Source: Leptodactylus fallax (lineage: Eukaryota > Chordata > Amphibia > Anura > Leptodactylidae). From it: 64,000 nt of DNA. A model generated the notes under the pieces. That model did no database searches. It saw only the letters and a program-made list of their open reading frames with translations, and was not told the origin of the DNA. The position numbers and the translations under genes are program-made. This document shows, one piece after another, positions 48,027-58,902 of the stretch (positions are counted from its first letter, which is position 1; each line of letters starts with the position of its first letter). The DNA is taken from positions 1,116,001 to 1,180,000 of the forward strand of contig CAMRHE010000322.1 in the NCBI GenBank assembly GCA_947044405.1. Reading direction: 5' to 3'.

Positions 48027-48692
48027 TGTAAGGGAATCACTAGAGGAGCGATTCCCCAGTGGCTGCTGGAGAACTTAGGGGGGAGGGGCACAACAAGACA
48101 GTGGACCCTAAGCTGAATCCTCCTCACTGTCCCTGGCTAACTTGCCCGATCAGTCCTAGGTGACAGCCAGCAACCAGTCGACAGTCCTTCCTTATAATAA
48201 GTGATAACACAGAACGCAGACAGGACGCACAACAACAAAGGGAGGTCAGCTAGCCAAGGGGTCAGTAACAAACGAACAATGCAGTACAAAATCACAATCC
48301 AAGAGAAGTCAAAGGTCAGCCAGTGGTCAGAAAATCAGAAGAGCAGGTAATAAGGAACAAGGAGTATAGCCAGTAAGCGAAATGCAATAACAGGCGCCAA
48401 TAGGAAAGTGAGCAAACAATAAATAGGGAGAAAGAACCCGCCCCAGACTTGATAAGAGGATAGGCTGTCAATCACAAAGGTAGGACTAAAGTTCACTCTT
48501 AGTGGAGCAGGGGGAAAGAAAGGTGAAGAAGAAGGGCGTGGTGGAAAATCAATTAAGGAGGTGAGGGAATAGGACAGTGTTCAGACAATACAAGAAAAAC
48601 CCAAAGGAAGGAATCACAACCGGGCACGCCTCCTGCGCCGCAGCGTGCGCCCAGAGGATGGTGCCAAAGCCTGAACAGGCAAGGATGTTACA
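48027..48692 (-). mobile_element. Gypsy 5' LTR
   Basis: A 666-bp unit reads TGTAACATCC at its start (48692, minus strand) and TTACA at its end (48027), with TG...CA boundaries. It sits directly upstream of gag. No second LTR remains in the window, so LTR-LTR divergence cannot be used for dating. The leader 47972-48026 contains a long T-run. Confidence 0.72.
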
Positions 48693-49575
48693 GTGATGAG
48701 CTATGTTGCTTTTACGGCAAACATATCGTTTTGCATTGTGGCCAAAAAGTTCGATTTGTGTTTCACATGTTTGGTGTGTCTCCCAGGTGGCTGGTAGCAA
48801 ACTTTAAATGAGACTTTTTATGGATATCTTTGAGAAATGGCTTTCTTCTTACCACTCTTCCATAAAGGCCAGATTTGTGCAGTGTACGACTGATTGTTGT
48901 CCTATGGACAGACTCTCCCACCTCAGCTGTAGATCTCTGCAGTTCATCCAGAGTGATCATGGGCCTCTTGGCTGCATCTCTGATCAATCTTCTCCTTGTT
49001 TGAGATGAAAGTTTAGAGGGACGGCCGGGTCTTGGTACATTTGCAGTGGTCTGATACTCCTTCCATTTCAATATGATCGCTTGCACAGTGCTCCTTGGGA
49101 TGTTTAAAGTTTGGGAAATCTTTTTGTAGCCAAATCCGGCTTTAAATTTCTCCACAACAGTATCACGGACCTGCCTGGTGTGTTCCTTGGTCTTCATTAT
49201 GCTCTCTGCGCTTTAAACAGAATCCTGAGACTATCACAGAGCAGGTGCATTTATACGGACTCTTGATTACACACAGGTGGAATATATTTATCATCATCAG
49301 TCATTTAGGACAACATTGGATCATTCAGAGATTCTCACTGAACTTCTGGAGTAAGTTTGCTGCACTGAAAGTAAAGGGGTCGCCCCACTTTTCAGTTTTT
49401 TATTCTTTACAAAAGTCTAAAATAACCAATAAATTTCGTTCCACTTCACAATTGTGTCCCACTTGTTGTTGATTCTTCACCAAAAAATTAAAATTTTATA
49501 TCTTTATGTTTGAAGCCTGAAATGTGGCAAAAGGTTGAAAAGTTCAAGGGGGCCGAATACTTTCGCAAGGCACTG
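48693..49575 (-). pseudogene. Truncated second copy of Tc1 family C
   Basis: The right terminus GCAAGGCACTG at 49575 is followed by TA. The transposase start is at 49197, and 144 codons run to 48766 with MKTKEHTRQVRDTVVEKFKA as in the intact copy. A deletion of about 22 bp near 48765 removes [22 protein letters not shown] sequence including the first catalytic Asp and shifts the frame. Reading resumes at IELFGHNAKRYVCRKSN until 48693, where the Gypsy LTR begins. The second half of the gene and the other inverted repeat are absent. Confidence 0.9.
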
Positions 49576-49891
49576 TATAGTAGAAATACTCATATTGCAA
49601 ACTAGAGAGTAAAATAATAGTACCAAGAGAACATCATATATGAGTACTAAGTTCAAGTGAACAGATCAACAGCAATAAAGTATAGATGAGATTATCCCAT
49701 AAATGACCATATTATGAATTGGCGTCTGAATAAATGTCATATTTGCATAAATTGTTCTATGGTCATCTAAGGTCTAATCCCATTGGGCCTAGGAAGAACA
49801 TGTCCATGGAAATAATGATAATCTAGTCAGAACATTATAATTGCCATAAATACAAAAAAAAAAAAAAAAAAATCATACACATATATATATA
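49576..49891. other. No recognised feature
   Basis: AT-rich DNA between two Tc1 elements, with an A-run at 49854-49872 and a short (AT)n tract just before the next element. Confidence 0.4.
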
Positions 49892-51492
49892 CAGTGGGGA
49901 AAAAAAAAGTATTGTCAGCCACCAATTGTGCAAGTTCTCCCACTTAAAAAGATGAGAGAGACTTGTAATTGACATCATAGGTAAACCTCAACTATGAAAG
50001 ACAAAATGAGAAAACAAATCCAGAAAATCACATTGTTTGATTTTTTTAAGAATTTATTTGCAAATTATGGTGGAAAATAAGTATTTGGTCACCTACAAAC
50101 AAGCAAGATTTCTGGCTCTCACAGACCTGTAACTTCTGCTTTAAGAGTCTCCTCTGTCCTCCACTCATTACCTGTAGTAATGGCACCTGTTTGAAATTGT
50201 TATCAGTATAAAAGACACCTGTCCACAACCTCAAACAGTCACACTCCAAACTCCACTATGGTGAAAACCAAAGAGCTGTGGAAGGACACCAGAAACAAAA
50301 TTGTAGACCTGCACCAGGCTGGGAAGACTGAATCTGCAATAGGCAAGCAGCTTGGTGTGAAGAAATCAACTGTGGGAGCAATAATTAGAAAATGGAAGAC
50401 ATACAAGACCACTGATAATCTCCCTCGATCGGGGGCTCCACGCAAGATCTCACCCTGTGGGGTCAAAATGATCACAAGAACGGTGAGCAAAAATCCCAGA
50501 ACCACATGGGGCGACCTAGTGAATGACCTGCAAAAAGCTGAGCCTAATGTAACAAAGGCTACCGTCAGTAACACACTACGCCGCCAGGGACTCAGATCCT
50601 GCAGTGCCAGACGTGGCCCCCTGCTTAAGCCAGTACATATCCAGGCCCGGCTGAAGTTTGCTAGAGAGCATTTGGATGTTCCAGAAGAGTATTGAGAGAA
50701 TGTCATATGGCCAGATGAAACCAAAGTAGAACTGTTTGGTAGAAACACAATTCGTCATGTTTGGAGGAGAGTGAATGCTGAGTTGCATCCAAAGAACACC
50801 ATACCTACTGTGAAGCATGGGGGTGGCAACATCATGCTTTGGGGCTGTTTCTCTGCAAAGGGACCAGGACGACTGATCTGTGTACATGAAAGAATGAATG
50901 GGGCCATGTATTGTGAGATTTTGAGTGCAAACCTCCTTCCATCAGCAAGGGCATTGAAGATGAAACGTGGCTGGGTCTTTCAGCATGACAATGATCCCAA
51001 GCACACAACCAGAGCAATGAAGGAATGGCTTCATAAAAAGCATTTCAAGGTCCTGGAGTGGCCTAGCCAGTCTCCAGATCTCAACCCCATAGAAAACCTT
51101 AGAAGGGAGTTGAAAGTCCGTGTTGCCCAGCGACAGCCCCAAAACATCACTGCTCTAGAGGAGATCTGCATGGAGGAATGGGCCAACATACCAGCAACAG
51201 TGTGTGCCAATCTTGTGAAGTCTTACAGAAAACGTTTGACCTCTGTCATTGCCAACAAAGGATATATAAAAAATTATTGAGATGAACTTTTGTTATTGAC
51301 CAAATACTTATTTTCCACCATAAGTTGCAAATAAATTCTTTAAAAATCAGACAATGTGATTTTCTAGATATGTTTTTTCATTTTGTCTCTCATAGTTGAG
51401 GCCTACCTATGATGACAATTACAGGCCTCTCTCATCTTTTTAAGTGGGAGAACTTGCACAATTGGTGGCTGACTAAATACTTTTTTCCCCCA

Positions 51493-51495
<3 letters not shown>
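49892..51495 (+). mobile_element. Tc1-like transposon E, full length
   Basis: Left end CAGTGGGGAAAAAAAAAGTA at 49892 after TA. The right end is its inverse, ending CCCCCACTG at 51495. The right target reads TG-TA before an (AT)n run (51498-51542), so one base of the TA duplication may have changed. Inverted repeats are about 190 bp, including CACCAATTGTGCAAGTTCTC and its mirror. An inner copy near the gene reads AAATACTTATTTTCCACCAT. One transposase gene on the plus strand. Confidence 0.93.
50258..51280 (+). pseudogene. Tc1 transposase E, one nonsense codon
   Basis: 340-codon DDE transposase frame, in phase from ATG 50258 to TGA 51278-51280 except for a single TGA at 50693-50695, where Trp is expected (EEYW). 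Helix-turn-helix: [19 protein letters not shown]. Linker: [21 protein letters not shown] follows. Catalytic residues: [10 protein letters not shown] (usually SDET), [11 protein letters not shown], and [12 protein letters not shown] with 34 residues between the second D and E. TGG-to-TGA is one transition. Apart from this the gene is undamaged, so it is a recently silenced copy or a polymorphic one. Confidence 0.92.
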
Positions 51496-51548
<53 letters not shown>

Positions 51549-51769
51549 TAGGAGAAGAACGATCCCAGATTTCTAATACAAGTAATGAACATCTGCTGAC
51601 TGCACTATAATATATTGATGCTATGATGATTGCCTGGGAATACTGCAGAAAAATATGAAGCAGAGCTTGAGAGAAAAAAAACAGTAGCACTGTTATGAGG
51701 AAAATGCTGCTTGAAGACATTTGGAGGAGAAAACCTTGAATAGCTAGGAATAACAAGTGTGTGTAGGAT

Positions 51770-51905
51770 ATGTCTGAGGAAGGAAGCTTGCACTTCTGAA
51801 AACTTACTTATAAATATACTCAGTTAGCCTCTAAAAGGTATCGCCTGATTTCTTCACTCTTCCACTACTTTCAATGGCTAACACGGTACAACATTATACT
51901 ACTGT
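51770..51905. mobile_element. Penelope-like element 3' end fragment
   Basis: Matches the outer arm of the element at 6769-9134, including AAACTTACTTATAAATATAC, CCTCTAAAAGGTATCGCCTG and GGCTAACACGGTACAAC. It extends to the terminal TATACT-type end. Only about 135 bp is preserved. Confidence 0.75.
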
Positions 51906-52009
51906 ATAGGATAAAGACACTGATTAAGGCGCCAAGGAAGTGATCTCATAGCTGCGAGACATCCTGTTTAATGAAGGAAGCAAAAAGTATACTGAGCATG
52001 CTCATACCT

Positions 52010-52320
52010 CGTCACTAGAGGTTGCTGTACAAATGAGTCTACACTGGGCGTGTGTGTAAATCAAGTCATTGGTCACATGACCACGGGTACATCACTAGAG
52101 GTTGCTAGGTCATATTGTGTGAAAATCATTACTGAGCATGCTCAGGTAGAGCCAAGGTCACATGAACACAGGCTCGTCAATAGAGGCTGCTAGGTCATAT
52201 TGTGTGAAAATCATTACTGAGCATGCTCAGGTAGGGCTGAGGTCACATGATCACAGGTTCGTCTCTAGAGGCTGCTAAGCCATACTAAATGGAGATCAAT
52301 TCTAGTCATGCACAAATAGG
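52010..52320. repeat. Tandem repeat of about 80-86 bp, four copies
   Basis: The words CTAGAGGTTGCTAGGTCATA, ATTACTGAGCATGCTCAGGT and GTCACATGA recur near 52011, 52090, 52176 and 52261. The second and third copies are the most alike. Confidence 0.8.
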
Positions 52321-52532
52321 GCTGCGGGTATATAGCTGCTGGCTGATGAGTTGAAGTCAATGGTGAGGCAGGGGGCCGTTCGCTCCCTGCTTCACCCTTC
52401 ATCCCATTTCTGCTCTGGTAGCTGCAGGCGCGATGTGGTGATGTCACTTACATCACGCCTTCATCTGCCTGAAGACTCCAGACTAGGGACAGCAGGGGAG
52501 CAAGGAGAGGTGAGTATTAGCATTAAAATAAA

Positions 52533-52739
52533 CTGGAGGGGGACATTAAACTGGGGGCAACTGGAGGGGGGAAATTATACTGGGGGGTAGCTGGAGGTGG
52601 ACATTAAACTGTGGTGGTAGATGAAGGGAGACATTACACTGTGGGGGTAGCTAAAGGGGGACATTAAACTGTAGGGGTAGCTGGAGGGGGACATAAAACT
52701 GTGGGGGTACCTGAAAGGAGACATTAAACTGTGGGTAAG
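52533..52739. repeat. 30-bp minisatellite, seven copies
   Basis: Units like CTGGAGGGGGACATTAAACT followed by GTGGGGGTAG repeat seven times with a few changes. It starts just after GGAGAGGTGAGTATTAGC (52499-52516), which is the tail motif of the palindromic module. The upstream GC-rich sequence 52370-52500, including GATGTCACTTACATCACG, may be a diverged module. Confidence 0.85.
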
Positions 52740-52968
52740 ATATTTATAAGTGGTGGTGATGGGGGCCCTGGGCCCACCAATGTGTTAAAAAGGCTCTCTT
52801 CAAGATGTTTATACTGTACTTGTGCCCTAAGGGTATACATTTTTCTATATACCCACTCACCATAGATTTAAATGTCTCCCACTTAACCTCTGTATCAGTA
52901 TTTGACAACAGCTGCTCCCAGTCTATATCTATATATTTATCAACCTGGGAAAATTGGCCTTTTTAAAA

Positions 52969-53349
52969 TTAAAGGGGTTGTCCAGGATAATTAAAAAAAA
53001 AAAAAAAAAAATTAGGCTGGAATAGGTGAAAAAAAGAAAACAAAAAAAACAAACTCACCTGTTCCCTGGGCTCCAGTGCCTCCCAGAGCGGTCCAGTCTT
53101 GCTTCTCCAATGTTTTCTTCCGGTGGAAGTCCCCACTGCACGTGAGCACTGAGGCCGATCAGCGGCCTAAGGACAGGGACTTAGGACGTTACAGCCGGTG
53201 AAGACTTCCGCCACAAGAAGACATCAGAGCAACAGGACCAGACCGTGCTGGGAGGCCCCGGAGTACTGGGGACAGCTGAATACGTTTTTTTTCACCTTCC
53301 CCAGTCCTAATTAAAAAAAAAAATTATTTATCTTGAAAAACCTCTTTAA
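52969..53349. mobile_element. TTAA-flanked MITE containing a module-like foldback
   Basis: Ends TTAAAGGGGTTGTCCAGGAT and, inverted, CTTGAAAAACCTCTTTAA. Between them, ACTCACCTGTTCCC and CTGGGGACAGCTGAATAC, GTCCAGTCTTGC/GACCAGACCG and CACGTGAGCACTGAGGCCGA give the same layout as the recurrent module. Confidence 0.65.
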
Positions 53350-53567
53350 GGCTAAGGCCCCATGTTGGGAAAACACACCTTTTTTAGTTGCAGATTTTGC
53401 TGTGGATCTTTGAGCCAAAGCCAGAAGTGGACTGAAAAGAAGGTAGAAGTATAAGAAGCTTCCTACATATTTCCCATTCCTTTTGAAACTCCTGGCTTTG
53501 GCTCAAAAAAACGCAGCATAATCTGCACCAAAAAAAGCTGCGTTTCTGCAACGTGGGGCCTCAGCCT
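53349..53567. mobile_element. AGGCTAAGGCCCC-type MITE
   Basis: Ends AGGCTAAGGCCCCATGTTG and, inverted, CAACGTGGGGCCTCAGCCT. Internal arms are also mirrored (GAGCCAAAGCCAG/CTGGCTTTGGCTC). It abuts the preceding TTAA MITE directly. Confidence 0.8.
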
Positions 53568-53987
53568 AAGGGATTTTGCCCCCCAACCTTTGTTTTTTTT
53601 TTTTACACATTAGATGGAATCTAATTCCATTATGGTCACTATTCAAAAGGTTTTTGCCTTACAAGCTGCACCATAAAATTGTCCTGCAATAAGTTGAGGA
53701 ATTTCCTCCCCTGAGCAGAACCATGACCCTAGTCAATATCCGGATAGGTAAAATATCTCATCAAGACCACTGTACCCGTCTGTGCTGCCTACTCAATTTT
53801 CTTATATAACTTATCTGGACCAAACAGGGGTGGGAGACACTGGAGAACTGGGGACAGGTGAGTATGAGTTTTGTTTTTTTTTTCACCTTCCTCGGCCTCC
53901 TTGCAGAAACCTGAAATTCCTGAACAAGCCCTTTAAGAACCATGCACGTACACGGTCAATTTTAACCAGCTAAGATAGGAGCTTAGC
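53568..53987. other. Unassigned, with a partial module end
   Basis: 53830-53937 carries GGGGACAGGTGAGTATGAG, a T-run and CACCTTCCTCGGCCTCC, then AAGCCCTTTAAG, matching the right end of the palindromic module in a TTAA-type element. The left half is not recognisable. Confidence 0.5.
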
Positions 53988-54583
53988 AACATAAACTGGG
54001 ATAATGTCCTCAAAGTGACTGAAACACAAAGAAAATGGGACATTTTCAAAAGCTTTCTAAAAACATATACCTTAAGGGAATAAGCAGGCCAGAAATCATA
54101 CAAAACCAATATGAATAATATAAAAAGGTACTGAAACGAGAAAGTAGTGTCGCAGCATTAAAAGACTATAAAGAGAAAAATAAATAGTGTAAAAGGCAAA
54201 TAAACGAGGAAAAGATCGAGGCTTAGAGAATAATTGCCAAGGAAAGTAAAAATAATCCAAAATTATTCTTCAATTACATAAACAATAAGAAAATAAAAAC
54301 TGACAATGTGTGCCCTCTCAAAAATAATCCGGGTGTAATGGTGGAGAAGGATGAGGAAAAGGCATAACTATTAAATGTCTTCTTCTCTATGGTGTTTACA
54401 CAAGAAAATCCAGTGGCCAGCAACATGATTAGGGGTAATGTAAATTCTCCATTAAATGTCACCTGTTTAACCCAGGAGGAAGTGCGGCGCTGCCTTCAAA
54501 ACAATAAAATAGAGAAATCGCCGGGTCCAGATGGCATACTCCCCCGAGTTCTGAGGGAATTATGCACAGTGATAGATAGACCC
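53988..54583 (+). pseudogene. CR1-like LINE, segment 1 (5' of reverse transcriptase)
   Basis: Plus-strand reading across several stops gives IAKESKNNPKLFFNYINNKK, then LLNVFFSMVFTQENPVAS, LTQEEVRRCLQNNKIEKSPG, PDGILPRVLRELCTVIDRP. This is the standard approach to the reverse transcriptase of CR1-type LINEs (KSPGPDGI). The reading stops at 54583 where an L2/Rex1-like LINE is inserted, and resumes at 57942. Confidence 0.78.
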
Positions 54584-57500
54584 TTTTTTTTTTTTTTTTT
54601 TCCCAAGATGACGCCGCTGGAGTGGCTGCCTGTCACAGCAGCTCTGAGACTCTCTCTCTTATTTTTCTTTCTTTGTCTTGTTTTTTTATCTCTCTACTTA
54701 AGGACTTTGCACTATGAAGAAACACACAAAGACTTGGAATTGGACCTTTGTGATACTTTGTGATACTTTTTTGTTTTTATCTGTCTTTTTGTTCTGCTTG
54801 AAATGGGAACTTTTGTGCCTGCAAACAATTCCTTTGTCTATTCAAGAGAGAAACTTTTCCAGCTTAGAGACACAGCAGGGCTGCATACCATCTGTCCACT
54901 CATCCCCCGAGAGCTTTGGAGAAAGAAAAAGCGGGGGAGGGGCTGCAGAGCTGGAACTCTTCAGAAGATTAAAAGGAGGCGTTACCGACCAGCTGTTCCC
55001 TCCATCATTATGGGCAATGTGAGATCTCTTGCAAACAAGATGGATGAACTAACAGCGCTCACCAGGCATCATCAGGAGTTTCGGGTGTGTAGCATGATGC
55101 CACTTACAGAGACTTGGCTCACTGAAGTTACTCCTGACTCTCTGGTCTCCTTGGATGGTTTTAAACTCCTTCGGGCAGACAGGACAAGGGAGAGCGGTAA
55201 GAGGAAAGGTGGAGGGCTGGCAATGTTTGTGAATAATAGATGGTGTAATCCTAGGCACATTGTGATTAAGGAGCAAACTTGCTGTAAGGACATTGAACTA
55301 TTAGCTGCGAGCATGAGACCTTTCTATCTACCAAGGGAACTATCGCATGTCATCGTGATAGCTGCATATGTCCCCCCCCTCTGCGAAAGCTGACGCTGCC
55401 TGCGAGGTCCTACAAACCACGCTGAGCCATTTACAATCACGACACCCCCAGGCCCTCTTTCTTGTGTCTGGCGATTTCAACCATGCCTCTCCATCATCCA
55501 CACTGCCCAGTTTCACACAGTATGTAACCTGCCACACAAGAGACAACAAAACACTGGACTTGTTCTTTGCCAACACGAGGGAGGCATATAACTCATCAGC
55601 CCTACCGCCCCTGGGAAGATCGGATCACAACCTAGTGCATCTCCGACCTGTGTACAAGCCACTTGTACGTAGAGAACCAGCTGTCACCCGCACAGTGAGG
55701 ATATGGTCCGAGGAGAGTGATGAGGCTCTGAGGGATTGTTTTGACACAACCGCATGGGAAGTTTTGCAGGATTCTTATGGAGAAGACATAGAAGGACTCA
55801 CACACTGCATAACGGACTACATTAATTTTTGTGTGGACAACACAGTACCCACAAAAGTGGTGAGGTGCTTCTCCAACAACAAACCATGGATTAACTCTGA
55901 TATAAAAACACTACTTAAGGATAAAAAGATGGCATTCAGGACAAGAGATAAGGAGGGGTTGAGGGAAGTACAAAAGGAGCTGAGGCATCAAATCAGGCAG
56001 GGAAAAGCCAGTTATAAGGAAAAAATGGAAAAGCAAATAGAAAGAAAAGACATAAGGGGGGTCTGGGAGGGGCTTAAGTCAATTTCGGGTCATAAACAGT
56101 CTGTCTGCCAGATTGAGACAGATGTTAATTGGCTTAATGAACTAAACCTATTCTTCAACAGATTTGATCACACACCAGCTCCTCCCACCCCAGCATGTCC
56201 TTCAGCTCCCCCCACCACAATGACTTCACCCCATGCGGCTACTTCCCAACAGACCAGTAAATCCAGAAATCCGTCTTTATCTGACCACAGTCTGACCTTC
56301 ACACGGGCCCAGGTGAGGAAGGAGATGAAAAAGATCAAGGCGAGGAAAGCCGCAGGGCCAGATGACATCAGTGCAAGGCTAATTAAGACTTGTGGGGACC
56401 AGCTGTGTGGTATAATTACACATATGTATAATATGAGCCTGAGGCAGGAAATAGTCCCTAAATTATGGAAATCTTCTTGTGTGGTACCAGTTCCAAAGAA
56501 ACCTCACCCTATGGACCTCAACGACTACAGACCTGTAGAACTGACATCCCACCTGATGAAGATCTTAGAGAGATTGGTTCTCACACATCTCCACCCTCTA
56601 GTGAGCCCCGCTATGGACCCCTTCCAGTTTGCTTATCGGCCGGGCATTGGGGTAGATGACGCCATCATCCATCTTCTGCACAGGGCTCTGCCTCACCTGG
56701 AGAAACCAGGGAACACGGTGAGAATAATGTTCTTTGATTTCTCCAGTGCTTTTAACACCATACAGCCTAGGTTATTGAGGGACAAGCTGGGCCTTGCTGG
56801 AGTGGACCACCACCTCTCCAACTGGATCCTAGACTACCTCACAAATCGACCTCAATACGTGAGAGCCAAAGACTGTGTGTCAGGTACCGTGATCTGTAAT
56901 ACGGGGGCACCTCAGGGTACGGTTCTCGCCCCTTTCATCTTCACACTGTACACTGCAGATTTTAGGTGCAACTCATCTAGCTGCCACCTACAGAAGTATT
57001 CTGACGACTCTGCAATAGTAGGCCTCATCACAGACGATGATGACAGGGATTACAGAGTACTGAACCGGGATTTTGTGGACTGGTGCCACCGGAACCTCCT
57101 GAAGATTAACGCGGGGAAGACCAAGGAGATGGTGGTGGACTTCCGTAAAGGCAGAAGCCCTCCTAAACCAGTGGACATCCTGGGGACGGGCATCGAGATT
57201 GTGAACACCTATAAGTACCTGGGTTTGCTCCTTAATAATAAGCTGGACTGGGCAGATCATATGGAGGCCCTGTACAGGAAGGGCCACAGCAGGCTCTACC
57301 TGCTTAGGAAGCTGAGAGCCTTTGGAATCCGGGGGGCACTTCTTAGAACTTTCTTCAACTCGGTAGTGGCATCAGCCATCTTCTTTGGAGTGGCCTGCTG
57401 AGGGAGCAGTATATCAACCAGGGACAGAAATAAACTTGACAAGCTGATTAGAAGGGCCAGCTCTGTCCTGGGGAGCCCACTGGACCCAGTGCAGGTGGTG

Positions 57501-57894
57501 GGTGACAAAAGGATACTGTCCATGGTGAGCTCCATGCAGAAGAAGAAGTCCCATCCCATGCATGAGACTGTGATCGCGCTGGGCAGTACTGTCAGTGACC
57601 GACTGCTCCACCCTAGGTGTGAGAAGGAGCGCTATCGGAAGTCTTTCCTCCCCACCGCGGTCAGGCTGTACAACCAACACCGACCTAAGCGGAGATCATT
57701 ACACACAGAGAACTGAAATATCTCTCTGCCTGTTAAATCCCCCCCCCCCTCTCTGCTACTTCCTATCTGTCTGTCTACTATCAATGTAATGCCTCTTACC
57801 TTGGAACATTCCTGTACATGTTGTATTTGTATCTGCTTATCTTATCTTTGCTGCTGTAACACACTGAATTTCTCCATTGTGGGACTATTAAAGG

Positions 57895-57941
<47 letters not shown>
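54584..57941 (+). mobile_element. L2/Rex1-like LINE inserted in the CR1-like LINE
   Basis: A 3.4-kb insertion, separated from the flanking CR1-like sequence by a T-run of 18 (54584-54601) at the 5' side and a (TTA)n tail (57894-57941) at the 3' side. Microsatellite 3' tails are usual for L2/CR1-group LINEs in place of poly-A. The T-run at the 5' junction is odd. No clear target duplication can be read, because both junctions are simple sequence. Confidence 0.85.
54803..57716 (+). pseudogene. L2/Rex1-like LINE endonuclease / reverse transcriptase
   Basis: The apurinic-type endonuclease starts near 55014 (NVRSLANKMDELTAL). It contains TETWLTE, GKRKGGGLAMFVNNRW, VSGDFNHA and GRSDHNLVHL. The reverse transcriptase follows: MFFDFSSAFNTIQPRLL, GAPQGTVLAPFIFTLY, the catalytic YSDDSAIVG (near 56997-57020), WCHRNLLKINAGKTKEMVVD, YKYLGLLLNNKL. 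The C-terminus continues to TGA at 57714-57716. Two lesions are visible. A run of eight C at 55372-55379, where seven would keep the frame, shifts the nuclease relative to the long 677-codon frame (55368-57401). TGA at 57399-57401 replaces the Trp of the usual C-W-G-G. YSDD in place of FADD is unusual. The protein would nick DNA and prime reverse transcription from the break. Confidence 0.9.
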
Positions 57942-57943
<2 letters not shown>

Positions 57944-58116
57944 CTAATATTTAAGGATTCAGTAATGACGGGGTCTATTCCACAGGATTGGCGCATAGCA
58001 AATGTGGTGCCAGTTTTCATTTTCAAAAAGGGTTCTAAAAGTGAGCCTGGAAACTATAGGCCTGTAAGTTTGACCTCTGTGGTGGGTATGATATTTGAGA
58101 GTTTTCTAGGAGATGC
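57942..58116 (+). pseudogene. CR1-like LINE, segment 2 (reverse transcriptase)
   Basis: Continues segment 1: DSVMTGSIPQDWRIANVVPV, FKKGSKSEPGNYRPVSLTSV, VGMIFESFLGDA. The order and spacing match CR1-type reverse transcriptases. One extra codon-length insertion (FIF before KKGS) is seen. Interrupted at TA 58117-58118 by Tc1 transposon F. Confidence 0.85.
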
Positions 58117-58902
58117 TACAGTGGCTCTCAAAAGTATTCATACCCCTTGAACTTTTTGACATTTTGACACCCTACAACCACAAAATTAAATGTATTTTAT
58201 TGAGATTTTAAGTGATAGATCAACACAAAGTAGCAGATAATTGTGAAGTGGAACGAAAATGATACATGGTTTTCAAAATTTGAATCAAAATAAAAATCTG
58301 AAAAGTGTGACATGCAAAAGTATTCAGCCACCCTTCCTCTCATATCAATACTTTGTAGAGCCACCTTTTGCTGCAGTTACAGCTGCAAGTCTTTTGGGTT
58401 ATGTCTTTAACAGCTTTGCGCATCTAGAGACTGAGATTTTTGCCCATTCTTCTTTGCAAAATAGCTCAAACTCAGCCAGATTGGATGGAGAGAGTCTATG
58501 AACAGCAATTTTTTTTTTTTTTTTAAACTGTCATTTTTATTAATTTTGCAAAAATTTACAAAAAACATTACAACAATAAAGATAAAAGAGAAATAAGAAC
58601 AGAAGAAACAAAATAATACGACAAAGTCGGCAATAATCATGTAATCTAGAGACAAACAAGGGGTGGAGACAGAAAACCTAATACAGGAAACATCAGGAAA
58701 AGGTGGGGGGGGGGGGGGGAAGCGGGGAAGGAAGATCAGAGACCATAGAGTATAAAGTACGTGTCCCAAGAGGCCCAGATGGACTGGAAATTCTCCACCA
58801 TATTATGCAGTGTAGCCATGTGAAACTCCAGACTCCTTACATCCTTAACACAAGCCACCAGAGTTGGGCCTGTAGGGGGCTGAGTATTCCTCCAATGCAG
58901 GG

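Larger units (their letters stand above)
45217..48692 (-). mobile_element. Gypsy/Ty3 retrotransposon, 3' half missing
   Basis: Minus-strand element in the order LTR (48692-48027), gag, protease, reverse transcriptase and the first residues of RNase H. The rest of RNase H, the integrase and the 3' LTR are gone at the junction with Tc1 transposon D (45218). At the other end the LTR abuts the broken transposase of a second copy of Tc1 family C at 48692/48693. That Tc1's missing half is not found beyond the Gypsy element, so the arrangement needs deletion or recombination as well as insertion. Confidence 0.88.

Noticed and set aside
50239..50748. 169-codon minus-strand frame
   Set aside because: It is antisense to the Tc1 transposase E gene, whose plus-strand frame has clear motifs.
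58700..58722. G-run that could be a quadruplex or promoter
   Set aside because: It is a simple homopolymer in the L1 3' region. No supporting motif or context.
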